DNA of 64,000 nt from Paraburkholderia nodosa DSM 21604 (GTDB lineage: Bacteria > Pseudomonadota > Gammaproteobacteria > Burkholderiales > Burkholderiaceae), in contig NZ_JAFA01000018.1 of NCBI RefSeq assembly GCF_000519185.1, positions 1-64,000 on the forward strand. The letters are read 5' to 3'. Shown here one piece after another: positions 16,204 to 25,513 of this stretch; within the stretch, counting starts at the first letter, position 1; each line of letters opens with the position of its first letter. The notes below the pieces were generated by a model, which was not told the origin of the DNA, did no database searches, and saw nothing but the letters and a program-made list of their open reading frames with translations. Made by a program: the position numbers and the translations under genes.

Positions 16204-17610
16204 ATGAACACCGAACGCAGCAATGCGAACGTGATCCTGCACATCGGCGCCGGGTCGTTTCACCGGGCGCATCAGGCGTGGTACCTGCATCGCGTGAACC
16301 TCACGCGCAAGCCCGACGAGGCCGCATGGTCGCTCAGCGTCGGCAACATCCGCTCCGACATGAACGCCGTGATGGACGCGCTGGCCGCGCAGAACGGCGC
16401 CTACACGCTCGAAACGGTCACGCCGCAGGGCGAGCGCGCTTACGAGACGATCCGCTCGATCACGCGCGTACTGCCTTGGTCCGCCGATCTCGCGAGCCTG
16501 ATCGACGCAGGCGCCGACGCGAACTGCAAGATCATCGCGTTCACGGTGACCGAAGGCGGCTATTACCTCGACGAGCACGACCGCCTCGACACCGCGAACC
16601 CCGACCTCGACACCGATCTCAAGGGCGGCCGCACGACGATTTACGGCGCGCTCGCCGCGATCCTCGAAGCGCGCATGGCGCGCGACGGCGGCCCCGTCAC
16701 GCTGCAAACCTGCGACAACCTGCGCAGCAACGGCAAGCGCTTTCATGCGGGCATGCGCGAGTTCCTCGCCCTGCGCGGCGCAACGGATCTGCGCGCCTGG
16801 TTCGACGCGAACACGGCGTGCCCCGACTCCATGGTCGACCGCATCACGCCGCGCCCCACGCCCGACGTGCGCGAGCGCGTGAAAGCGGCGACCGGCGTGG
16901 ACGACGCCTGCCCGGTGATGGGCGAGGCGTTCATCCAGTGGGTGATCGAGGATCACTTCTGCGCGGGGCGGCCCGCCTGGGAGCGAGCCGGCGCGGAGAT
17001 GGTCGAATCGGTGATGCCCTACGAGGAAGCGAAGATCCGCATCCTCAACGCCACGCACAGCTGCATTGCGTGGGCGGGCACACTCGTCGGGCTCGACTTC
17101 ATCCACGAAGGCACCCACGACGCCGACATCCGCACCTTCGCGCGCGAGTACGTGAGCGAGGACGTGATTCCCTGTCTCACGCCCAGCCCGCTCGATCTCG
17201 CGAAGTATCGCGACGTTGTGCTCGAACGCTTCAGCAATCCGTACATCCAGGACACGAACCAGCGCGTGGCCGCCGACGGCTACTCGAAGATCCCCGGCTT
17301 CATCGCGCCCACGCTCGCGCAACGCATCGCCGGGGGCGCAACACCTGCCGCCACGGCCATGCTGCCCGCGCTCTTCCTGCGCTTTCTGGAACGCTGGCAC
17401 AAGGGCACGCTGCCCTACCGCTACCAGGACGGCGTGATGGACGAAGCGGCCGTGCACCGCATGTTCGATAGCGGCGACCCCGTCTCGACGTTTCTCGGCG
17501 ACAAGCTGCTGTGGGGCGGCCTCGCCGGCAACCCGACACTGGGCGGCGCGGTGCGCGGCGCGCTCACGCGCGTCGACGCGTGGCTCGCCTCGCGCGGCTG
17601 CAGCGTTTGA
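16204..17610 (+). CDS. dalD: Polyol dehydrogenase, D-arabinitol 4-dehydrogenase / mannitol dehydrogenase family
   Basis: The 468-residue long-chain zinc-independent polyol dehydrogenase has an N-terminal Rossmann domain (HIGAGSFHRAHQA) and the mannitol-dehydrogenase C-domain at about 210-460. The latter includes KIRILNATHSCIAW, with the Lys/Asn/His catalytic set of the family. It oxidises a sugar alcohol with NAD to a ketose. Coupling with xylulokinase downstream favours D-arabinitol to D-xylulose, hence dalD, but D-mannitol or D-sorbitol to fructose is also possible. It is first in the operon with xylB and a SorC regulator. Confidence 0.88.
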   Translation: MNTERSNANVILHIGAGSFHRAHQAWYLHRVNLTRKPDEAAWSLSVGNIRSDMNAVMDALAAQNGAYTLETVTPQGERAYETIRSITRVLPWSADLASLIDAGADANCKIIAFTVTEGGYYLDEHDRLDTANPDLDTDLKGGRTTIYGALAAILEARMARDGGPVTLQTCDNLRSNGKRFHAGMREFLALRGATDLRAWFDANTACPDSMVDRITPRPTPDVRERVKAATGVDDACPVMGEAFIQWVIEDHFCAGRPAWERAGAEMVESVMPYEEAKIRILNATHSCIAWAGTLVGLDFIHEGTHDADIRTFAREYVSEDVIPCLTPSPLDLAKYRDVVLERFSNPYIQDTNQRVAADGYSKIPGFIAPTLAQRIAGGATPAATAMLPALFLRFLERWHKGTLPYRYQDGVMDEAAVHRMFDSGDPVSTFLGDKLLWGGLAGNPTLGGAVRGALTRVDAWLASRGCSV

Positions 17611-17733
17611 AGCAACACCACGGCCTGATCCGCAACACCCGCGCCACGCGCGCCCTCCGGGTCGGAGCGCATGGCGTCGCGCCCGGCGCGCGGCTAAAGT
17701 AGCGCAACTCCTCAACACGACTTCAGCGCGCCT

Positions 17734-19215
17734 ATGTATCTCGGCATCGACCTCGGCACCTCCGAAGTGAAAGTCCTGCTGCTCGCGCCCGACGGCCGCG
17801 TGATCGGCACTGCCGGCACGCCCTTCGTCGTCTCGCGCCCCCACCCCCGCTGGTCCGAGCAGAATCCCGCCGACTGGTGGGACGGCACGCGCCGCGCGCT
17901 CGCCGCGCTGCGCGAGGCGCATCCGCACGATTTCGCGCAGGTGCGCGGCATCGGCCTTTCCGGGCAGATGCACGGCGCCGTGCTGCTCGACGCGCACGAC
18001 AACGTGCTGCGTCCCGCCATCCTCTGGAACGACATGCGCGCGGTGGACGAATGCGCCGAGCTGACCGCGCGCGCGCCGCAGTTGCATCGCATCGCGGGCA
18101 ATCTCGCCATGCCGGGCTTCACTGCGCCCAAGCTGCTGTGGGTCGCGCGCCACGAGCCGCAGATCTTTCGCGAGACGGCCTGTGTGCTGCTGCCGAAGGA
18201 CTATCTGCGCCTGCAACTCACCGGCGGCAAGGTCTCCGATCCGTCCGATGCCGCGGGTACGCTCTGGCTCGACGTGGCCAAACGCGACTGGTCCGACGCG
18301 CTGCTCGACGCCTGCAACATGACGCGCGCGCAAATGCCCGCGCTCGCCGAAGGCAGCGCGCCCTCCGGTACGCTCCTGCCCGCGCTCGCGCGCGAATTCG
18401 GTCTGCGCGAGGACGTGGTCGTGGCGGCGGGCGGCGGCGACAACGCGACGAGCGCCATCGGTATCGGCGCCACGCAGCCCGGCGACGGCTTCGTCTCGCT
18501 CGGCACCTCGGGCGTGCTTTGCGTGGTGGGCGACCGTTTCCGGCCGAATCCCGCTTCCGCCGTGCATGCGTTCTGCCACGCGATTCCGGACCGCTGGCAC
18601 CAGATGAGCGTCGTGCTTTCGGCGGCAAGCTGCCTGCGCTGGGTCTGCAAGCTCACGGGCACGAACGAACCCACGCTGCTCGCCGAAGTCGAGCAGCTCA
18701 GTGCGCCAACCCTCGCCGAAGCCCCGCTCTTCCTGCCGTATCTCTCGGGCGAACGCACGCCGCACAACGACCCGTATGCGCAGGGCGTGTTCTTCGGCAT
18801 GACGCACGCGACCGACCGCGCGCTGCTCGGCTACGCCGTGCTCGAAGGCGTGACCCTCGCGCTCACCGACGGACTCGACGCGCTCGCGGCCGCCGGCACC
18901 GAAGTGGGCGCGCTGTCGATGCTGGGCGGCGGCGCGCGCAGCGGCTACTGGGCGCAGCTGGTTGCGGACGCATTCAACACGCCCACGCGCCAGCACGGCG
19001 GCGGCGAGACGGGCGCGGCGCTCGGCGCGGCGCGCCTTGGCTGGCTCGCGGCGGGCGGCGACGCGCGCGACGTGCTGACCAAGCCGCCCGTGGTGGCCGA
19101 GTACACGCCAAATGCGGCGCGCCACGCGGCGCTGCGCGAGCGGCTCACCGCCTACCGCGCGTTGTACCGCCACGTGCGCCCGCTCTTCGAGCCCTCGCGC
19201 GAGCGCCTCGCGTAA
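17734..19215 (+). CDS. xylB: Xylulokinase
   Basis: This is a 493-residue FGGY-family kinase: N-terminal MYLGIDLGTSEVKVLLL phosphate-binding loop, IGLSGQMHGAVLLD, and C-terminal LPYLSGERTPHNDP and GGGARSGYWAQL. It phosphorylates D-xylulose, the product expected from arabinitol or xylitol oxidation, for entry to the pentose phosphate path. The gene starts 123 bp after dalD, and the regulator follows 3 bp after its stop. A second, diverged FGGY kinase lies at 29398. Confidence 0.92.
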   Translation: MYLGIDLGTSEVKVLLLAPDGRVIGTAGTPFVVSRPHPRWSEQNPADWWDGTRRALAALREAHPHDFAQVRGIGLSGQMHGAVLLDAHDNVLRPAILWNDMRAVDECAELTARAPQLHRIAGNLAMPGFTAPKLLWVARHEPQIFRETACVLLPKDYLRLQLTGGKVSDPSDAAGTLWLDVAKRDWSDALLDACNMTRAQMPALAEGSAPSGTLLPALAREFGLREDVVVAAGGGDNATSAIGIGATQPGDGFVSLGTSGVLCVVGDRFRPNPASAVHAFCHAIPDRWHQMSVVLSAASCLRWVCKLTGTNEPTLLAEVEQLSAPTLAEAPLFLPYLSGERTPHNDPYAQGVFFGMTHATDRALLGYAVLEGVTLALTDGLDALAAAGTEVGALSMLGGGARSGYWAQLVADAFNTPTRQHGGGETGAALGAARLGWLAAGGDARDVLTKPPVVAEYTPNAARHAALRERLTAYRALYRHVRPLFEPSRERLA

Positions 19216-19218
19216 CGC

Positions 19219-20205
19219 GTGCCGTACACTTCGGCTCCGAATCCACCGACCATCATCGTGCCCAAGTCCACCGAAAAACTCGATCTCGCGACCCGCGCCG
19301 CCTGGCTCTACTACGTGGCCGGCAACACCCAGAACGAAATCGCCGAGAAGCTGCAGGTGTCGCGCCCGGTCGCGCAGCGCCTCGTCGCGTTCGCGGTCGA
19401 GAAGAACCTCATTCGCGTGCGCGTCGATCATCGTCTCGCCGATTGCCTCGCGCTCGCCGACGCGCTTTCGAAGCGCTACGGCCTTTCGGTCTGCGAAGTG
19501 GTGCCCGTGGACAACGACACACCTGAGGAAATCGACCGCAAGCTCGCCGTGGCAGGCGCACAGGTGATGGAGCGCTACCTGAGCGAAGAGCGGCCGATGG
19601 TGGTGGCCGTGAGCAGCGGACGCACGCTCAAGGCCGCCGTCGACCAGATCGCGCAGCTGGAGCGGCCGCAGCATCGGCTGGTTTCGATGGTGGGCGCGAT
19701 CGCCCAGGACGGCTCGTCGAACCGCTACGACGTCGCGCTGCATATCTCCGAGAAGACGGGCGGCAAGCACTTTCTGCTGCCCGCGCCGCTCATCGCGGAT
19801 AACGAGGCCGAGCGCGCGCAATGGTGCAATCACCGGCTCTATCGCATCGTCGAATCGCTGTCGGGCGAGGCGGATGTCGCGTTCGTCGGCATCGGCAACA
19901 TCGGCGAGCATTGCCCGCTGCATGAGGACGGCTTCATCACCTCCGACGAAGTGCGCGAGCTGATGGGCCAGGGCGCCGTGGCCGAAATGCTCGGCCTGCC
20001 GATCGACGCCGCAGGCAAGCGCGTCGATTCCCCCACGGGCCGCCGCGTGACGAGCGTGTACCTCGAGTCGCCGCCGCGCCGCCCGACCATCGGCTTCGCC
20101 GGCGGCGCGCGCAAGCGCGAAGCGGTGATCGCGGCGCTCAACGGCGGCTGGCTCTCCGGGCTCGTCACCGACGAGTTGTGTGCGCGCGCCGCGATCGACC
20201 GCTGA
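19219..20205 (+). CDS. SorC/DeoR-type sugar-binding transcriptional regulator
   Basis: The product has 328 residues from GTG 19219, directly after the xylB stop; GTG 19258 (VPKSTEKLDLATR) is an alternative start and neither has a clear ribosome site. An N-terminal helix-turn-helix (GNTQNEIAEKLQVSRPVAQRLV, cf. about residues 30-58) precedes the SorC-type sugar-phosphate-binding domain (AVSSGRTLKAAVDQI, ADVAFVGIGNIGE). It is the likely regulator of both polyol operons, because both promoters carry the same GAGC-N4-GCTC palindrome. Effector: probably a polyol or ketose phosphate, by family analogy. Confidence 0.9.
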   Translation: MPYTSAPNPPTIIVPKSTEKLDLATRAAWLYYVAGNTQNEIAEKLQVSRPVAQRLVAFAVEKNLIRVRVDHRLADCLALADALSKRYGLSVCEVVPVDNDTPEEIDRKLAVAGAQVMERYLSEERPMVVAVSSGRTLKAAVDQIAQLERPQHRLVSMVGAIAQDGSSNRYDVALHISEKTGGKHFLLPAPLIADNEAERAQWCNHRLYRIVESLSGEADVAFVGIGNIGEHCPLHEDGFITSDEVRELMGQGAVAEMLGLPIDAAGKRVDSPTGRRVTSVYLESPPRRPTIGFAGGARKREAVIAALNGGWLSGLVTDELCARAAIDR

Positions 20206-20208
20206 TCG

Positions 20209-20232
20209 AAAAAACGCCCGCATGAAGCGGGC
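20209..20232 (-). terminator. Terminator for the polyol transport operon
   Basis: On the minus strand, GCCCGC-TTCAT-GCGGGC is followed by G and six T. A second hairpin (CCGCCTC-N7-GAGGCGG, 20271-20291) lies between it and the ATPase stop. Both sit in the convergent gap with the regulator gene. Confidence 0.75.
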
Positions 20233-20313
20233 TAACAAAGGCAACCTCAGGTACCTCGCCACACAGAACACCGCCTCACGCTGCGAGGCGGCGCGTCCAG
20301 CAAGCCAGTGAGA

Positions 20314-21423
20314 TCACGCAGCCAGTTGCTGCGCGAAGCGACGCTCGAACGCCAGGCCGTCCGCATTGAAGAGATGGCAATGATCGGGCGTCGAGCCGAC
20401 CTTGAATGCCTCGCCGCGCTCATGCCGCTCCAGCGGCGGAATGCGCGCGATCAGGCCATCGGGCGCGACCGGACATTCGGCGTAGAGGTAAGCAGCGTCG
20501 CCGAGCGACTCGACCGCCATCGCCTTTGCGCTCACGCCTTCCGCGCCCGTCATGACGTGCAGATGCTCGGGGCGGATGCCCACCGTCACCTTGTCGCCCT
20601 CACGCGCGTTGCCCGGGTCGACGGCCACCTTTTGGGTATCACCCGTTTCGTAGCGCACGACGATGCCGTCGCTGCCGATCTGCTGCACCGTGCCGTCGAG
20701 GAAATTCATCTTCGGCGAGCCGATGAAGCCCGCCACGAAGCGATTCGCCGGCGCGTGATACAGACGGTTCGGAGTGCCGACCTGTTCGACATTGCCCGCC
20801 GAGAGCACGACGATCTTGTCGGCGAGCGTCATCGCTTCGACCTGATCGTGCGTCACGTAGATCATCGTCGTCCTGAGTTCGTCATGCAGGCGCGCAAATT
20901 CGAGGCGCATTTTCACGCGCAGCGCGGCGTCGAGGTTCGAGAGCGGTTCGTCGAACAGGAACACCTTCGGCTTGCGCGTGATCGCCCGCCCGATCGCCAC
21001 GCGCTGGCGCTGGCCGCCCGAGAGCTGCTTGGGCTTGCGGTCGAGCAGATGGTCGATGTGCAGGATCTTCGCGGCGTTCTTCACGGCCGCGTCGATTTCG
21101 GGCTTCTTCGCGCCCGCGAGCTTGAGGCCGAACGCCATGTTGTCGTACAGCGTCATGTGCGGATACAGCGCGTACGACTGGAACACCATCGCGATGCCGC
21201 GCTTGGCCGGCGGCACGTCGTTCATGCGCGTGCCGTCGATCATCAGATCGCCGCCGCTGATGTCCTCCAGCCCCGCAATCATGCGCATGAGCGTGGTCTT
21301 GCCGCAACCGCTCGGGCCCACGAACACGACGAACTCGCCATCGCCGATATCGAGGTTCACATCGCGCAGCACTTCGTTGTCGTCGTAGCGCTTCAGTACG
21401 TCTCTGAGGATCACGCTTGCCAT
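20314..21423 (-). CDS. smoK: Polyol ABC transporter ATP-binding protein (UgpC/MalK type)
   Basis: The 369-residue ATPase has Walker A GPSGCGKTT, signature LSGGQRQR, Walker B VFLFDEPLSNLD and H-loop VTHDQ in the first 230 residues. A C-terminal MalK-type TOBE regulatory domain (about 240-369) follows. It powers the importer formed by the two permeases and the binding protein upstream in the same operon. It is the last gene of the operon. The symbol smoK follows the Rhodobacter sorbitol/mannitol system and is by analogy; the exact polyol is not proven. Confidence 0.88.
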   Translation of the reverse strand: MASVILRDVLKRYDDNEVLRDVNLDIGDGEFVVFVGPSGCGKTTLMRMIAGLEDISGGDLMIDGTRMNDVPPAKRGIAMVFQSYALYPHMTLYDNMAFGLKLAGAKKPEIDAAVKNAAKILHIDHLLDRKPKQLSGGQRQRVAIGRAITRKPKVFLFDEPLSNLDAALRVKMRLEFARLHDELRTTMIYVTHDQVEAMTLADKIVVLSAGNVEQVGTPNRLYHAPANRFVAGFIGSPKMNFLDGTVQQIGSDGIVVRYETGDTQKVAVDPGNAREGDKVTVGIRPEHLHVMTGAEGVSAKAMAVESLGDAAYLYAECPVAPDGLIARIPPLERHERGEAFKVGSTPDHCHLFNADGLAFERRFAQQLAA

Positions 21424-21452
21424 GATGTGTCTCCGTTTCTGTGCAAACCGGT

Positions 21453-22151
21453 TCAGTTCGAACGCGTTTGCGCCTGGTTCATCCAGTGGGCCACCCGCGC
21501 GGGCAGCGTCGTCATGTCGTCGAAGATTTGGCTTGCGCCCGCTTCGCGCAACTCGTGCGCGTGCGCGTCGCCGCCCACGTGCGTGCCGCCCACGAAGCCG
21601 AGCACCGTCATGCCGGCCGCGCGCGCCGCGCTCACGCCCGTCACGCTGTCCTCGACCACGAGGCACGCGGCGGGCGCGACGTCCATGCCCTGCGCCGCCG
21701 CGAGATAGACGTCGGGCGCGGGCTTCGGCCGGGCGACGATATCCGCGCAATACACGCGCGCGCCAAAGAAGCGATCGAGTCCGTTGCGCGCCAGCACCTC
21801 GCGCACCACCGCCGTGTAGCTGTTGCTCGCGCAGGCCTTGGTGAGCGTCACGGCTTCCAGTGCCGCCACGACGCCCGGAAACAGCGGCGCCTCGCGCGCT
21901 TCGGCCTCGGCCACGGTGCGGATCGCATCGACGTCGGCGGCCGTGAGGCTGCGCCCGAGCGCGTCGCCCGCGCCGCCCAGCACGCGCTCGATGCGCTGGC
22001 CGAGCAGCGGCATGACGACGGGCGCCGCGTCCACGCCGGGCCAGCGCGCCTCGAGCTCGCGCACCAGCACGCGGGCCGCCACGGCTTCGCTGTCGATCAG
22101 CACGCCGTCGCAATCGCAGATCAGGGCTTGAATGGGCATCGCATTGGCCAT
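21453..22151 (-). CDS. HAD-superfamily hydrolase (beta-phosphoglucomutase-like)
   Basis: The 232-residue HAD-IA protein has motif I DCDGVLIDSE, motif II (CASNSYT), the K of motif III in RPKPAPDVY and motif IV VVEDSVTG. It is a small-molecule phosphatase, likely acting on a sugar or polyol phosphate. Its start ATG overlaps the last base of the permease stop, so it is made with the transporter. Placing a phosphatase inside an uptake operon suggests clearing of a dead-end phosphorylated sugar; the substrate is not known. Confidence 0.85.
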   Translation of the reverse strand: MANAMPIQALICDCDGVLIDSEAVAARVLVRELEARWPGVDAAPVVMPLLGQRIERVLGGAGDALGRSLTAADVDAIRTVAEAEAREAPLFPGVVAALEAVTLTKACASNSYTAVVREVLARNGLDRFFGARVYCADIVARPKPAPDVYLAAAQGMDVAPAACLVVEDSVTGVSAARAAGMTVLGFVGGTHVGGDAHAHELREAGASQIFDDMTTLPARVAHWMNQAQTRSN

Positions 22152-23020
22152 TACTTGACGGCCCCGAAGGTAAGGCCGCGCACCAGTTGCTTCTGCGAAA
22201 GCCAGCCGACGATCAGCACCGGCGCGACCGCGAGCAGCGATGCCGCAGAGAGCTTCGCCCAGAACAGCCCCTCAGGACTCGAATACGACGCGATGAACAC
22301 CGTAAGCGGCGCGGCGTTCGAACTGGAGAGGTTGATGCTCCAGAACGCTTCGTTCCACGAAAGGATGATGAGCAGGAGCGCGGTGGAAGCCAGCCCCGGC
22401 ACCGCCATCGGCATGAGCAGATAGACGATTTCCTGCCAGGTGGCCGCGCCGTCCATGCGCCCGGCTTCGAGAATGTCTTTGGGAATCTCGTTGAAGTACG
22501 TGTACGCCATCCACACTGCGATCGGCAAATTGATGAGCGTGTAGACAATCACCAGTCCGCTCACGGTGTCGAGCAGCCCCGAGTTCTTCCACAGCAGGTA
22601 GATCGGCACGAGCACCCCCACCGAAGGCATCATCTTGGTGGAAAGCATCCACAGCAGAATTCCCTGCGTGCGCTTGTTCGGGAAGAACGCCATCGCGTAG
22701 GCCGCGGGCACGGCGAAGATCAGGCAGACGATCGTCACGCCGGCCGAGATCAGCACCGAATTCCACGCGAACGCGAAGTAGTTGCTGCGCGCGAACACCT
22801 CTCTGAAGCTGTCGAGCGTCGGCTGGAAGAAGATCGTCGGAATATAGGCCTGCTGCTCGGTCTTGAACGCCGTGATCGTCATCCAGAAGATCGGGAAGAA
22901 CAGCGCGATCGCGATCAGCCAGGCAAGCAGCCCCGGCAGCACGCGCCCGATGAACTGCAGCGGCGACGAATGTTTGACCGCGTCGGGCGATTGCGCGGGC
23001 GTAGCGGTAATCTGGCTCAT
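22151..23020 (-). CDS. smoG: Polyol ABC transporter permease (second)
   Basis: The 289-residue MalG-type permease begins at ATG 23020 (MSQITATPAQ). There are six transmembrane segments, and the EAA-loop interface EAGRMDGAATWQEIVYLLMPMAVPG lies at about residues 200-225. It pairs with the permease encoded just before it, which it overlaps by ATGA (23017-23020). Open sequence continues upstream of this start in the same frame, but that is antisense-quality sequence within the first permease. Confidence 0.88.
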   Translation of the reverse strand: MSQITATPAQSPDAVKHSSPLQFIGRVLPGLLAWLIAIALFFPIFWMTITAFKTEQQAYIPTIFFQPTLDSFREVFARSNYFAFAWNSVLISAGVTIVCLIFAVPAAYAMAFFPNKRTQGILLWMLSTKMMPSVGVLVPIYLLWKNSGLLDTVSGLVIVYTLINLPIAVWMAYTYFNEIPKDILEAGRMDGAATWQEIVYLLMPMAVPGLASTALLLIILSWNEAFWSINLSSSNAAPLTVFIASYSSPEGLFWAKLSAASLLAVAPVLIVGWLSQKQLVRGLTFGAVK

Positions 23021-23961
23021 TTTTCGTACTCCCCTTTGAGGTTGCGCGCGAGCATGCGCACGAGGAAGAACGACACGATGTTCGCCAGCACGACGGCGAG
23101 AATGCCGCCAGCCGAAGCGATGCCCACGTCGAACTGCTGCAGGCCCATCGAGTAGATCAGGTAAGTGAGGTTGGTGGTCGCGTTGCCGGGACCGCCGCCC
23201 GTGGTCGTGTAGATCTCGGCGAAGATCGAGAGCAGGAAGATGGTTTCCATCATCACGACAACGGCAATCGCGCGCCGCAGGTGCGGCAGCGTGATGTAGA
23301 AGAACAACGCAATGGGGCCCGCGCCGTCGATCTTCGCAGCTTCCTTCTGCTCCTGGTCGAGCGACTGGATCGCCGTGAAGAGAATGAGGAACGCGAACGG
23401 CAGCCACTGCCACGCCACGATCATGATGACCGCGGTGAGCGGATAGACGGCGAACCAGTCGATCGGCGTCATGCCCATCGAGCGCATGGCGATGGCCACG
23501 AGGCCGTACACCGGATGCAGGATCATGTTCTTCCAGATCAGCGCGCTCACCGTGGGCATCACGAAGAACGGCGCGATCGCGAACAGGCGCGCCACGCCCT
23601 GACCGATGAACTTGCGGTCGAACAGCACCGCCATCAGCACGCCGCCGACCACGGTGATCACGAGCACCGCCACGATCAGCTCGATGGTGTGCACGATCGA
23701 CGGCACGAACGAGGGATCGGTGGCGAGGAACTTGTAGTTGTCGAAGCCCGCGAAACCCTTGAGATCGGGATTCAGCAGGTTGTATCGCGTGAACGAATAC
23801 CAGATCGTCATCGCGAGCGGGATCGTCATCCACAGCAGCAGCACCGCGACGGACGGCGACACGAGCCAGCGTGAGGCCGTCCGTCGCGATTCGACCTGCT
23901 GCGGTTTCTGTGGCGTGCGCGCTCGATTGAATATAGGCATGGGGAGATGGAGATGACGCAT
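23017..23961 (-). CDS. smoF: Polyol ABC transporter permease (first)
   Basis: The 314-residue MalF-type permease is begun at ATG 23961, which has GAAGGG about 8 nt upstream. Transmembrane segments begin at about residue 35, and the EAA-type loop EAAKIDGAGPIALFFYITLPHL lies at about 215-240. It forms the channel with the second permease. It follows the binding-protein gene after 144 bp, which hold a strong GC hairpin (24033-24053). That hairpin probably sets the higher level of the binding protein. Confidence 0.88.
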   Translation of the reverse strand: MRHLHLPMPIFNRARTPQKPQQVESRRTASRWLVSPSVAVLLLWMTIPLAMTIWYSFTRYNLLNPDLKGFAGFDNYKFLATDPSFVPSIVHTIELIVAVLVITVVGGVLMAVLFDRKFIGQGVARLFAIAPFFVMPTVSALIWKNMILHPVYGLVAIAMRSMGMTPIDWFAVYPLTAVIMIVAWQWLPFAFLILFTAIQSLDQEQKEAAKIDGAGPIALFFYITLPHLRRAIAVVVMMETIFLLSIFAEIYTTTGGGPGNATTNLTYLIYSMGLQQFDVGIASAGGILAVVLANIVSFFLVRMLARNLKGEYEK

Positions 23962-24032
23962 GAGGACCACCCTTCTCGGTTGCGCGCCTGTGCGAGGCAC
24001 GGCGCGGCATCGGCTGTCGCGAGGGTGCGCGC

Positions 24033-24053
24033 CGCGCCGGTTGGCCCGGCGCG
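24033..24053 (-). promoter_or_regulatory. mRNA hairpin between binding-protein and permease genes
   Basis: A perfect 8-bp GC stem, CGCGCCGG-N5-CCGGCGCG, with no T-run. It has the position expected of an mRNA-stabilising or attenuating hairpin that lets a solute-binding protein be made in excess over its permeases. Confidence 0.55.
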
Positions 24054-24105
24054 CGCTCGCGCTACTACGCTGGCTGCCTGAACGGCGCAGCCTGACTTCT
24101 CGCAG

Positions 24106-25440
24106 TTACTTCTGATACCCGGCTTGCGCCACGGCGCGGTTGGCAGCGGCATTACCGGCGGCAAGCGCCTGATCGACGCTCATCTGTCCCGCCACGGCGC
24201 CCGCTACGCTCTGGCCCACGACCGTACCGAACGACTGGAACTCAGGAATCCCGACGAACTGGATACCCGTGTACGGCACCGGCTTCGCGGTCGGATGATT
24301 AGGATCGGCGGTCTGGATCGCCTTCAGCACGAAGTCGGAGAACGGCGCGGCCTTCTTGTACTCGGGATTCTGATAGGTCGAAATCCGCGTACCCGACGGC
24401 ACCGAAGCCCAGCCCTCGTCCTGCGCGACCATCTGGACGTACTCTTTCGACGTGGCCCATTCGATGAACTTCTTGGCGGCGTCCTGCGACTTCGACGACT
24501 TGGGCACCGCGAGCGCCCACGACCACAGCCAGTGCGCGCCATTGGGCGTGACTTCGGTCGGCGCGGCCGCGAAGCCGATCTTGTCGGCCACCTGCGATTG
24601 CTGCTTGTTGTAGAGGATGCCGGCCGCCACCGTCGCGTCGATCCACATCGCGCACTTGCCCGAGGACATCAGCGTGAGGTTTTCGTTGAAGCCGTTCGAG
24701 CTCGCTCCCGGAGGGCCGTCCTTCTTCAGCATGTCGACGTAGAAGTTCACCGCCTTCTTCCACTCGGGCGAGGTGAGCTGCGCCTGCCACTTCTCGTCGA
24801 ACCAGCGGCCGCCGAAGGTGTTGGCGACCGTCGTCACGTACGCCATGTTCTCGCCCCAGCCGGCCTTGCCGCGCAGGCAGATGCCGTAGGTGCCGGCGGA
24901 CTTGTCGGTGAGCTTGTCGGCAAAGTCCCTGATCTGGTCATAGGTCGGCTGCTCGGGCATCTTGAGGCCCTTCTTGTCGAACAGGTCCTTGCGGTAATAC
25001 GTCATCGAGCTTTCGACGTAGAACGGCAGCGCGTAAAGCGTGCCGTTGTACGAGAGGCCATCGCGCGCGGTCTTCACCACGTCGTCGAGGTCGTAGCTCG
25101 CGGGCAGGTTCGTCATCGGCACGATCCAGCCGCGCTTGCCCCATTGCGGCGCCTCGTAGGTGCCGATCATCATTACGTCGAACTGGCCGCTGTTGGTCGT
25201 GATGTCGGTGGTCGCGCGCTGGCGCAGCACGTTTTCTTCGAGAATCACCCAGTTCAGCTTGATGCCCGGATTGGCCTTTTCGAACGCCGGCGAGAGCTTC
25301 TTCAGCTCGATCATGTCCGGGTTGTTCAACATGGCGATCGTTACGCTCTGCGCGTGAGCCGCGCTCGCCGCGGCGACGAGTGCACCCGCACTCACCGCTC
25401 GACTTATGCACTTTGCGGCGGTCTTCATTGCTGGCTTCAT
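24106..25440 (-). CDS. smoE: Polyol/sugar ABC transporter substrate-binding protein
   Basis: The 444-residue extracellular solute-binding protein of the cluster B/D (MalE-like) type has a Sec signal peptide (cut after ...SAAHA, about 30). Recognisable parts are VTIAMLNNPDMIELKKL, then GQFDVMMIGTYEAPQWG and LYALPFYVESSMTYYRKDLF, a pattern seen in SmoE-like sorbitol/mannitol binding proteins. It captures the polyol in the periplasm for the permeases downstream. It follows the SDR gene by 73 bp. Confidence 0.9.
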   Translation of the reverse strand: MKPAMKTAAKCISRAVSAGALVAAASAAHAQSVTIAMLNNPDMIELKKLSPAFEKANPGIKLNWVILEENVLRQRATTDITTNSGQFDVMMIGTYEAPQWGKRGWIVPMTNLPASYDLDDVVKTARDGLSYNGTLYALPFYVESSMTYYRKDLFDKKGLKMPEQPTYDQIRDFADKLTDKSAGTYGICLRGKAGWGENMAYVTTVANTFGGRWFDEKWQAQLTSPEWKKAVNFYVDMLKKDGPPGASSNGFNENLTLMSSGKCAMWIDATVAAGILYNKQQSQVADKIGFAAAPTEVTPNGAHWLWSWALAVPKSSKSQDAAKKFIEWATSKEYVQMVAQDEGWASVPSGTRISTYQNPEYKKAAPFSDFVLKAIQTADPNHPTAKPVPYTGIQFVGIPEFQSFGTVVGQSVAGAVAGQMSVDQALAAGNAAANRAVAQAGYQK

Positions 25441-25513
25441 GACGTTGTCTCCTTGTTCGTTGCGTTATGTCTTGCTGCTGTCGTGATGCGTTGTGCAAGG
25501 GTTGCGGGAAAGG

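Noticed and set aside
15862..20271. Very long open frame of 1469 codons on the minus strand
   Set aside because: It runs antisense to dalD, xylB and the SorC gene, with His/Arg/Ala-rich GC-bias sequence and no domain. It is a shadow of the real genes.
23021..24010. Upstream extension of the second polyol permease frame
   Set aside because: It is antisense-quality sequence inside the first permease gene; the ATGA overlap at 23017-23020 gives a proper start.
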